Shown piece by piece: positions 28,701 to 40,700 of a DNA stretch of 47,105 nucleotides. The notes under the pieces were generated by a model. The model saw only the letters and a list, made by a program, of their open reading frames with translations, did not search any database and had not been told where the DNA came from. The DNA comes from Leyella stercorea (GTDB lineage Bacteria; Bacteroidota; Bacteroidia; Bacteroidales; Bacteroidaceae): positions 1 through 47,105 of the forward strand of contig NZ_JAHQUY010000016.1 in assembly GCF_019052365.1 (NCBI RefSeq), given 5' to 3'. Position numbers and translations under genes: made by a program. Each line of letters begins with the position of its first letter. Position 1 is the stretch's first letter.

Positions 28701-31700
28701 CGGGGTTCTCTTTCATCGCCTTTACTGCATCGAGGATTTTCTTGTTGTGTTCCTTGATGAAGTCAGCCATGGCATCAACCGAAGCAAATTTCAGTTTGCC
28801 AACAGTTATCTCTGTGAACTTACCATCGGGGAATGCCTTTTGCACTGCAAGCAGCTGGGCGTTAGCTTCCTCTGCTCGTTGCTCTGCAGCCTTTATCTGT
28901 CCCTCCAACTTTGGCTTGGCATTGTGAATATAGGTTTGGTCGGCTTCCCACTGCTTTTTGCGGCTTTCGTACTTGCGCACATTCTTCTCCGCATTGTTTT
29001 TCAGCAGGGCGTATTCACTACCAGAGAGTTGAGCAACAGTGTCGCCGAACACATCTTCTTCCTCTTCAAGCACACGGTTATTCATGCTGTCCTGCATCAG
29101 TCGGTCACCCTCCATAACACTATCAGCAATCGCACCTTTGGTCTTCAATCGCTGATATGCAGTTACGTCAAGACTATCTTCCACACCAAAACGAAGCACA
29201 CGGACTGGTTTATTCCATTGCTTGTGAAGATTGCCCTGTCGCAGGATGCGGCCGTTGCGTTGCGTGTAGTCCATCGGACGGTTTGGCGCATCAAGGTGTA
29301 TAAGGGTATGCAGACGTTCCTGTATGTTTACACCAGTACCAAGGGTTGCAGTACTACCGAGAATAACACGCACCGCGCCTCGGTTAACCTTGTCGAAGAT
29401 TTCCAACTTCTTCTTGATGGTCATGCCGGGCTTCATTACGATAACCTCGCTTTCGGGAACACCCTGCTGGATGAGTTTCTTCTTGATGTCCTCATACAGG
29501 TTGAAACCGCTGCGCTTATTCTGGTAGTGGTCGGCAAAGATGGCTACAGTACCCTTGTAGTCGTCAGTCTCTTTCAACGAACGCAAGGTTTGGCGTACGG
29601 CCTCGTTAGTCTTACTCCTCGGATCATCCTCTGCGTGCATTTCCACAAGTCGGGCATCAACAGCTGCTCCTTGAGCAATACCATACATAGTGAGAGGTAT
29701 GCTGCTGTTTTCCTTCTTCTCCTTGCCGCTCATTTTGTCAAAGCGTTCAAGTTCTTCACGCACATATTTCATCACACTGCGAAGAGCGCGTGTCTGTGGT
29801 AGATAGATGTCCTGCGCCTTGCCGCCCTCCATTTCTGGTATCTTCTTCACAAGTTCCGTCTGGTCTTTGGTCAGCACGGTGTCTGCTACCCCTGACCATA
29901 TACGAACCAATTCGGGCAGGTTCACATATCCGGCAAAGCGGTTCACTTCCTTGAACTTGCCGCTTGTGTTGAACTCTGGCATCTGCTGTATATTGCCGAA
30001 GTTGCGCACAAAGTCGTCAAAGTAGTAGATACCATATTCCTTCATGGTGTCCTTTGGCATGAGATAACGCATGAAAGTCCAAATCTCTGCTGCTGTATTA
30101 CTGATAGGCGTACCAGTGGCGAAGATAACATTGCGACCATTATTCTTCTCCAATATGGCTTGAGTCTTCAAGTACACTCCTTGCGACTTCTTACTGTATG
30201 ATGGGTCAACGCCTTTCACACCGCGCTGCATGGCTGTTGCAAAACCGAGGTGTTTGTATTCGTGCGCCTCGTCAATGAGCAGGGCATCAATTCCCATATC
30301 ATCAAAGTTCTCCACATCATCCGTGCGGCGATCGAGCATTTCCTGCGCCTTGACAGCTGCGTTCTGCTTGGCAACGGCTTTCTTCTTTTCATTGTTGGCT
30401 GTGCGCTTCTTTGAGATACCTTCTGACAATGCTGCCATTTCTGCTTGGAGGTCGGCCAATTCCTTTTCAGCACGCCTTGTTATAGGGTCTCTGCCGCTGG
30501 AGTCTGCCTCACGCATCTGTTCAAGCACAAGCATCTTTTCGTCTATCTTGTCCTGCACAAACTGCATCTGACGCTCGTCACTGTCGGGGATAAACTCAAA
30601 GGTACTCTGAGGTACAACTATCATATCCCAATCGTTGTACTTGATTTTTGCATAGAAATTCTTTCTACCTTCCGCATTGCGGTCATTATCTTCAAGCGTA
30701 AGTATCTTGGCATTTGGATAGAGTTCCTTAGCTGAAGCTGCAAATTGTCCTACGGTGGCATTCTGTACCACGATCATAGGCTTGCGTGCCGTACCGAGTC
30801 TGCGCATCTCCATTGCGGTGGAGATAAGGGTGAATGTCTTGCCGGTACCAACCTCATGGGCAAGCAACAACGGCTGCATTGTACCTCGTACAATGGCCTT
30901 ACCTTGGTGTGAGCGCATCTTGAACTTGTGTGTTGCGCCACCGAAATATTCAGGTACAAAGTCGTCAGGTATGCTCATAGGAACATAATTGTTGAAGCGG
31001 TCGTTATACTCTTGCTCCATGCGTGCTGACAAGTCCGCGTCACTCTGCATCTTTCCTCGCGCCCAGTCCTTGAAGTCCTGACGTATCTCGTCTATCTTGG
31101 CTGCACATGCTGCCGTAGCCTCACGGTCTGTGATGGCTTCCGTTGTGCCGTCATAATGCTTTTCCGTACGTGACACGATAATGCTTTTGTTCTGGATTGC
31201 GGCTGAAATGAGTTCATGGCCCATTATTGTTTTCTTAAGCATTTCACTCACAATACCCATTGCGCGGTTCTTCTCAACGTTCACACCATAGGTCGGGGCT
31301 TTCATAAACCATGTTCCACCAGCTGCTGTGAAATGCACGTCTATGTCGGTACGCTCTTTCACATACTCGTCATATAGTTTTGGGTCAAGCCATGACGAAC
31401 CGAGCGTGAAGTCTATCAAGTGTGCAGGAATATTCATAGGAACCACATCATGCAATGCCTTGATATTCTTGCTGTATTCGCCATTCTCATTGTTGGCCTC
31501 AGCTTGTTTCAGCTTCTCTCTCACGTTACCGCTCAGATACTGGTATGACACTTCCATCTGTCGTGTCGTAGGGTCTTCAAAGCCGAGTCCGCTGTCAATG
31601 ATTTCACGCTTCACTTCCGCCTCACTCTTTCCAAGCTGGCTTGCAATGTAAGGAACATCAATGCGTCCGTTCTTGAACATGCTCACCACAACACCGTCCT

Positions 31701-34700
31701 TGACATTCTCAGGGTGCGGCTCGCTTTCCTTTTCCACGACACGGCCTTTCATCACATCGGCCTTATCGTAGGTCTTGACAACGCCTCCCTTGCCGTCTCC
31801 TTGCTCCTTATATGTCTCCAATGAGAACACATTAGGATAGTCCACATCATTGCGCAACCATGCTAATTGGTTGTTTTTGTTGAAATGGCCGTAGGTATTG
31901 ACAAATGCATCGTATGCCTTGTTGAGTTTGGCAATCAATGGTTTCAGTCCTGCATCACTCTCGTTCTCTGTCTGGTACTGCATAACATCGGCCAATGCAC
32001 TTTTGATGGCAGCATAAGCAGTGAAACACTCCTGCTTGGTGTGTCCCTTTATCTTCTTATCGTTCACTTCAAGAGGATAGTAACCGCCAAAGCTGGCCAA
32101 AACAATCTGGTCGTCTTTCATATACATTTCACCAAGTTTCTTGCCGTCCGCTGACGCATCAAGCACAAGTGAAACATCGTGGTGATCTGTAGTGGTCGCT
32201 TTGCTGCTATCTTCTTCAGTGAACGATTTAACGAAATCAACCAGCATCTTGCCTTGGTCTTTGCCGCTTACCGGGTAGAGTCCCTTGCTCGTAGGTCTGA
32301 ATGTATCACCTTCCTCAAAGGCAAAGCGCATTTCACCGGCCATGTGGTCTGGGTGCTCGATGAAATACTTGTTGTAGTCCATGGAGAGTTGTTTGGCCTT
32401 GCGTGCGCCCGGTTCTTCATATTCGGCCGTGCGCTCACCGCTGATGCTGCTCACGTCAATGGCTTGTGCCGACTTCTGACCATTCACTCGCTTGCGGATA
32501 ACGATGATGTCCGACGTGACGGTTGTACCGCCAAAGGTCTTGTTATTCATGCGGAATGCTCCGATGAAGTCCGAACCTCCCTCGTTCACAACCCAGTCGC
32601 GCAAAGCCTTGCTGTTATCGAGCGTGCCGTTTGAAGAAATGAAGATACCCAATCCACCCTCACTCAACTTACGCACATTCTTGGCTATACAGAAGTCGTG
32701 GATATTGTGGAACTTCTTAGAAAGGTCACTGTCGCCTGTGGTGTCATTCACACGCAACCCGGTAACGAAAGGAACATTGGTAATAGCCAGATCCACACTG
32801 CCATTAGGTATGCGTGTCTGCTCAAAACCTTGTATCTCCACCTTGGCATCGGGATAGAGCAATGAGAGAATGCCGCCAGATGTGCCGTCTATCTCAATGG
32901 CGTGAATGTTACTGCGCTCGCTTACCGTTGTAGGCATCTGTCCCAAAATGTTGCCAATACCTGCAGAACCCTCCAAGATGTTGCCACCCTTGAAACCAAG
33001 CTGATTTGCAATGTCCCAAAGTGTATCAACAACGTATGCAGGGGTGTAGTAGGCACTGTTAGCACTCATAACGGCTTGCTCGTAGGCTTCTTCTCCAAGC
33101 AACTCACGTATTTTCTTGTTACGCTCACGCTGTTTCCAGTCATAACCTCCGTCGCTGAAAGCGGCTCCAAGACCACCCCAACCACTGAACTGTCTAAGCA
33201 CACCCATCTGCTCGGGAGTGGCTGTCTCACCGCTCTCAAGTAATTCATGCGCCAACTCAATAGCCTTGATATTGGCCTCTATTCTGCCATTCACCGAAGT
33301 AGGGGCATGGTCTGCGCCACGCTCTGAATGGTTGTTGCGTGTGTTCTTCGGCTCGGTCAGTCCATGAAGTCCAGCGGACACAGCCCTATCTTTGCCAGTG
33401 CTTTGTCCTCCTCGTCCTCCGTCAGGTCTTCCACCTTCTTGTGCAGCTGTTTTGCGAGGGCTTCCTTGGCTTTCTCGTAGTCCTTGCTGTTGTCCACTAT
33501 TGTCGGCTGGCACTGTTTCGGTGCGTACCGCTTCATCATTTCCTTGTAATCCATTGTCTGATGTATTATCAAACAGCCCGGCAAACAAATCACCTACAGG
33601 CTGCTCTGGTTTAACTTTCTTAGTTGCATTTTTCTTGGATGCAGGCTTTGGCTTGTCTGCTGGTTTCTCTGATGATGTTGGCTGAACGCCGCCATCCTTG
33701 GCACGTCTCGCCACCTCTGCCTTGATATGGGTGCCCATATCCTTGTCATCGCCATACTCCTTGTCGAGTTCAGACAATTTCTTGTCTGAAATTTTAGGGA
33801 GCAACGTGTTGAGGCTCTCGATCTTCGATTTCATCGAATGGTCAGTCATGCCCGGATTGAGAATGTCAACAACATGGAGCTGTATGGCAGTGTCTTCTGG
33901 CAATGCCGCAACGGCATCCTCGTTAATACCATCCTCGTAGAAGTCGCCAACGGCTTCATGCTTCGGCTCGGCTGACTCGCTTGGCTTATGGCGCAACTGG
34001 TCCGGATGAGCATTAACCCACATGACAGGAGCAAGGCCGGTGTCAATGCGGATGCCGCCCTCATCGTTCGGCTGCACTACAACTGCATCAGTCCATGTTC
34101 GGCCACCATCGGTTGAATACTGCACCTTGTCACCTGCTGCATACTCTCCTTCATTGGTCACGCCACTACCTATAAGATATTTGTAGGCTTCACGCTGCAC
34201 CTGCTTCAGAAGGTCAGAATACGTAACATTGCTGTCAACGAAGACATTTCTACCGTAGCGGTCATTGCCGGTGCCTTCAGGATGGTCAACACGGAACATG
34301 ATGTGAGTAACTTCAAGGTCGCTGCCTCCAAAGCCATCTACACCCTTGGCTGCTCTTGGCTCAACGCCTATTGTCAGATACAGCTCGCGTCCTTCTTCTA
34401 ATGGCAGGTGTATAGACACATCACCTCCAATAGGTGAAATGTTGGAAACTGCAAGTGGCTTTTTCTTACGATTGCCTTTCTTATCCGTCTGCTTTGAGTG
34501 AGAAGCCTCATAGTGGCTAAGGTTCAAATCAGAAATCAACTGGCTTGCAAGGTTGGCTGCATCCTTGACGGCCTTCTTCTCGGCATTACGCATGTAGCCG
34601 TATGCCTCGTTGTAGTCCTTCTCCACCTCGTCAGCCTCATAGTAGCCAAGCAGGGCAAGCTGCTCATTTACCTTGTCGAGGGTTTCATCTACTCGCTCTG

Positions 34701-37700
34701 CTGCTCCGGTGAGGGCTTGCTCGTCGCTTGAAGTTTCTGCGAGAGCCGTTGCTTCGCTTGCAACAGACTTTGCTTCTGCTGCAACAGCATCTGTATTTGC
34801 TGCTGTCTGCTTTTCGGTTTCTTTTCGTTGCTCATTTCTTGTTGCCTTTAATTCATTGTTTGCTTTTTCTGCGGCCACTTGTGCCTTGCCTTCCTCAACT
34901 ATCATGTTGGCTTGTGCCATTACGTCCTTGGTAGGCTTGTCGAAATTCTCCACGTCAAAGGCTTTCACCTCTTCGTATGGAGTGAGGGCATATTTGTCAT
35001 AGCCGGGAACATACTCCAGTCCTCCATAGAAAGCCTTTAACCAAGGGCGTACCTTGTCGCCCAATGCCTTAACCATCATGGAGGCATAGTTGCCAAACGA
35101 CTCATTGCCACGCTCAACCATGGCCATGGCCAGACGTTGACCGACTGACATGAGCTTCTGACGCTGCTCTACAGTCAGTTCGTCCGGATCACGGAACTTA
35201 AACCCGGCATCGCCCTCGTCGTCACCAATACCGAGAATATCACGAATGTCATTCATCAATCCGTTCATTTCCTCGTCACTGACCTCATACTTAGGCTTCT
35301 CCGGCTCTATTGGTTCTTCTGTTGGCACGCTCTCTACGCGGTTTGCAGGTTTCTTGCTTGCGGTCTTCTTACTTGTCGTTAGCTTCTTCGGCTCCACGGC
35401 ATCGCGAAGTTCCTGCGCTGTCATTGGCTGGTTGTCTGCAACAGCTTCCTCATTACCAACCATTTCAGCGGCCTTGCGTGCGTCCTCTTCACTACGGAAC
35501 ATCCAGCCACCGCTCTCACGATCCTTCCAACCGCGTGCAGGGGCAAAGCGTCCCTCACCTGTCCGTTCTTTGGCAAACTCCTTGACGGCACGCTCTTGGT
35601 CGGCTGTCAAGTCATGGTCAAAGGTAAGGAGAGAAACATCGCTCGTCTTGCCCTTCTTATTGGTGTAGGTTGAAGGAGTGATGGAATAGCCGGTTTCTTC
35701 TGGTGTATTGATTTCCACAACGTCCTTCTTCACCGACGAGTACTCGCCAAAAGGCTTAGTCTTACGCTTGCTCGACTCTATCCACTTCTCGAAGTCTTCG
35801 AGGTTCACGCCGGTAATGTCAATTCTGCGGCCATTCTCCCAGCCCTGCTCGTAATTGGCAAGGTAGTCGCCCTTAGCCTCGTCTTGATCATTGAAGCCAA
35901 GCATAACCTTGTGCTCGTCAAAGCTGCCGTCGGGGTTGTACTGGTCAACAACGAACACCTTGCGTCCGTTCCAACCGTCAATATCATTGGAGAGGAACAC
36001 GTCAATGTGGTCTCCGTCAACACCAACTGCGCCACGAATGTAGCCGTAAGTGTTGTTCATCTTGCTTTCCCATTGCTTGCCGTCAGCATCAGTGCCCTTA
36101 CGCACGCTGCCCTGCGGCTGCTCAATGGTGATGTCGAACGTACCAACTTGCACATGCCCCTTCTTATAGTTGCCGGCTTCCTTCTGTGCTTCGGTGGGGT
36201 CGGTGTTCACTTCGGCTGAGGCTGCTTCAATCTTGGCAGACAACGGCTGCTCATTGCCGTCAATATAGTTGGCTACTTCGTAGAGGTCGCCAAACTGCTT
36301 GCCGTCAATCTCATAATAGGTTCCGGGATAATTCTTGCTCTTGTCAGGAGCATCAACCTTGATAACTTCCTTGCCATCAACGAACATACGGTGCTTGTAG
36401 ATTTCTCCATATTCGCTTGGTTCCGTCCACTCGTCTTCTGTGTCGGTGATGCGCTCGCTCAGTTTTTCTTCGGCTTCCTTCGCCAATGCGTCGGCATCGG
36501 GTTCGTTACCCTTAACTGGTTCTTCACTGGCTACGACTGGCTGTTGAGGCTCTGCATCGCTCTCAGCAACAACCGTAGCTTGTTCGCTTGCCTCGTCTCC
36601 TCCAGCTGGCTCTGCAGCTTCTGCTCTCCGTTTGCGTTCTGCAACGGCTGCGTCGATGAGGGCTTGTTGTTCTTTTGGTGTAGCATTTCTGAAATATTCG
36701 ATTACGTTTTTGAGAATTTCTTCCTTAGAGGTCACGTCACCGCTAAACATGTCTATCTGACCTGCAGCAGGTGATGCAGCCTCATTATTGTATGTAGAGA
36801 GAACCTTGCGCAAGTCGCTCGGTTTTCCGCTGTTCAGCAGGTCGGCAAGGAGCAACGTAACGCCATCGGTTACACGACTGTCTCCGTATTCGTCGTCAAA
36901 CAGGCCCTGCTGTCTGCCGTAAGGAGATACCGGCATACCTTCCTTATAGATCTCGGGCGAGTCAGACTTGGCACGACTCACAAGATCAACGGCTGCTGCC
37001 AATTCCTTGCTAAGGTCATAGCCGCTCTTGGCAAGTGTGCGGTTGTTGGCAATCTCGTTCAAGCCCATAACAACAGACTGACGAAGTGTCGGTGTGCTGA
37101 TAATCTGGCGCACGGCATCGGGCGAAGTCTGGAAGACCTTGCCTATAAGTGTGTTCTCGATAAGTTCCTTACCTGCTGCCGACAAAGCATTGCCAGTGCG
37201 AAGCTCTGGTAACTGCATTTCGTTAATAACTCCTGCATCCAACAACTGACTGATGGCAGAAGCCACTGATCTGTCGTCGGCATAGTAGTCAGACATGCGG
37301 TCAAAGCGGCTGATGTCATTGGTGATGCTTGTGAACACATTGTCAGGAACAATCTTGCCAAGTTTCACAGCGTGCTCAGGCTTGCTCTGCTTCTTCTGCT
37401 GTTCTGCGTTGAAGCGTGCAAACGTACTTGCATCGTATGGCAGTTCCTCATCTGGAACAAAGACAACGCGCGGATGTTGCATGCCGTCTATCTGCTCGGG
37501 AGTAAAACCGAACATGGCTCCAAACTCGCGCAAGTGGTCCACATACGCTTTGTCTGTGCCGTTCTTTGCTGCAATCTCGCCCGACATAGTGCGGTTGTTG
37601 CCCGAAAGCACAACGCCGTCCTTGCTGACAATGACTGGTGTCTGCAAAGCTCTGCTGTCGTAGCTGTCTGCCATATCCCTTACAATGCGCTGCGCGTCTT

Positions 37701-40700
37701 TGTCACGCTTGTAGTCGCGGTCATTCACGCTCTCACCATTCTCATCAACCGGGAAACCTTCAGTAGGCTCGTAGGCATTGTTCACGTCATGGCTGGCTGT
37801 GGCTGCTCCTGCCTCAGTGAGGACGTAGTGACCACGGATTGTAGAACCATCTGCAAGGGTGATAGCATTAGGATTGCCCTCAACCTTGGTGGCTCCGTCC
37901 CACTTTGCTTTTATCTTCGGGTTCACGGCATGAGTGCCGACGGCCTCTTGCTCGGCTGCTTTCTCAGCGGCAATGCGCTTGTCTTCCTCCAGACGTGCAA
38001 CGGCTTCTGCGTGTAGCTTTTCCTCGCGAGCCTTGCGCTCAGCCTCCTGCTGCTCACGGATAGCACGCTTTCTGTCATTCATAAGGGAGTTGATGCGCGA
38101 CCATGCGTTCAAGTTCTCTTCGGCTGCGGCTACTTGGGCGTTATAGTCTTCCATGGCGGTGTTGTAGTTGGCCTCTGCTTCCTGCTGCGCCTTTACCATT
38201 GCCATTGGTGAGCCTTTCAGAGAAGGAGTTTTCTTTGTAGGTTCCTTCTTCTTCAACGCTTCAAGTGCCTTAGTCGCCTGTTCTACTTGCGCTCTCACGA
38301 TGGCAGTAGTATTTTCATCGTTGCCTCCGGTAACCTCGTTGAGAGCATCAAGGGCTGTCTCGCGGTCTGCCTTCTCAAACATAGGTTCACCGGTTTCCTC
38401 GTTGATGGGTACACGGGAGAGAGAGGTCTGCTGCATTTTGGCAGGTTCTTCCCACTCCACACCCTGCGCTTCAAGTTGATGCTGGGCAAGTTCATTGCCG
38501 CCACGCGCCATCTGTACAAGTTCTTCCGTTGTCGGAGTTGCAGGAGCAACTAAATCATGGTCAAGCGGTTCGGTACTATCTGATACCTCCTCAGTAGCAG
38601 CCGCATCTTCGGCATACTCTCTCGCCCATACTTGATTGCCGTCAGCATCATTGATGCTCTCGACATTGTTCTCAAACTCCTCGACAGGGATAACCTGCAC
38701 ACGCTTTCCGTTCAACGGCTCGTCCGTGCGTATCTCCACACCGTCATCGCTTATACCCTGCACCTCGCCATGAATGGTTGCGCCTTCACCATCTATAAAC
38801 GTAAAGGTGTCGTTCACGCCATATTCTACGCCATCAGGCGTTTCCTGTACGTTTTCACCATCATTCTGTACACTTTCATCCGAATTTGGTACGTTTTCAC
38901 CATTGGCTTGACGCTCCTGCTCGGCTTGCACGGTACGAGCCATATTGGTGGCATCCACACCACCTTGTATATCCTCCATGCTCATGGGCACGACATTCTG
39001 GCCGTCAACAGTCACGTTGACAGTTCCGTCCCCATTGTCAACAAGTCCCTGCTCGTTGGCAACAAGCGTCACTTGCGTCTGTTCTCCATTCTCGTCAGTC
39101 AACGTATAGGTGTCACCTTCATTGAAAGACACCACACCGTCCACGTTGTTTGCTGCGGTCTGTGACATTTCCTCAATGATAGCTTCCCTTGCTCTCGCTT
39201 TCTCCTCCTCGGGGTCTACGGCTGCGTCCAAGCCACGGATAAGGTCTGGCGGAATTACTTTCATCTCGCCAGTCTCAACATCACGGATAACAATCGTGTT
39301 GTCCGATTTTTCCCTATCAACGCCCTTTCCGTCATCGAACATCACCACATTGCCACTGACGATATAGACTTTCTTGTCCGTGCCGTCCTCGTTCTGCAAC
39401 TTCAATGATGCAGGGTGTATCATTCCGTCATGGCGGTTCACACGGCTGTCTACTGTCGCATTGGTTTCCTCAATACGGCTGTCAATGTCGTCCTGCACAC
39501 GCTGTACCATACCATCGTATGCCGACTTCGCGTTAGCATAATCAATGACAGACTGGAGCTTGTCCGTATTGCCCAACTGCTTCTGCTCCTCAATGTAGCG
39601 CAAAGGATCATCGCCAATAAGAGCGTCCACCTCGTCCACATTCTCAATGCCATGCTCCTTCGCCACCTGCTCACGTTTCATGTCAAGCAGGTTCTTCGCA
39701 TCATTCATGGCCTGTGGTTCCGTGGTGTCGTAACCCTTTGAGTAGTTGTCATTCACGCTCTGCACCTCGGGACGCTGCTCCTCATCGTCACTGGCATTGT
39801 TCACCTGCGCAATGTTGTAGCCTCTCATCATCGTCAGATTGCGCACATAGTTCAATGCCGCTTTCTTTTCTTCGGGATGGAGGTCGGGATTGTTGATGAT
39901 GCCTGTCACTACATCCGCCATCTTGCTGTTGTCCGTGTTGTCAATCTTGTCGTGCAGAGGTGCCCAGCGTTCTGCGGTCATTCGGAACGAGGCGAGGTTG
40001 TCGGCTTTGTCCGTGTTGTGCTTGTAGCGGTAGTACAGTGCCGTGTGATGACCATGCATCATCATCGGTACAGAGCCAAGCAGTGCGCCCATGGTAGCAC
40101 ACCCCAGCCAGATGTCCACATGGTTCTGCAAGTTCGTCATGTCGTCCCATGCGTCCCCGGCATGGCCAGTAAGCGCATCAAAAAGCGACCCCTCGTATTC
40201 CTCCAAAGCCTCACCGGGCAAACCATTATAACCGCCAGACTCAAGCAATCTACTATACTGCTTGTACCATTCCTTGTTGCCGATGTTTGTCATCGCACCC
40301 GACAACTTGCTCAGCCCTATCTTCTCCAAGCCTTTCTTCACCATGCCACCGACACCGGGAATGAACTCACCGAACATCTCCGAGCCGTTCTCGCGTGCTT
40401 GCTGACGCTCTGCTTCAGCAAAGGCAGGGAGTAGTCCCATAGCGTTCTCTACCATATAATTGCCATTGTCGTCCACACCGACCTTTCCCGAAGCCAGTGT
40501 ACCCATCGTGGCGGCTGTTCTGCCTATGCCAGTTGTATTGCTGACGTATGCACCGGCCGTATGGGCACCTATCAGCACACCTGTCGCTTTCAGCGTCCTG
40601 CGCACCACGTTGTTCTTCCACAACTGGGCAGCTTCCTTGCCTGTCACTTTGGCTAAACCTTTGGCCATTCCCTTTGCAGTTCCTCGCATGATGCCCTTAG

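Noticed and set aside
30216..30473. Same-strand 85-aa alternative-frame ORF in the helicase region
   Set aside because: Its composition is Arg/Thr/Ser-rich and the giant frame there is clearly the conserved helicase, unlike the nested ORF at 33357.
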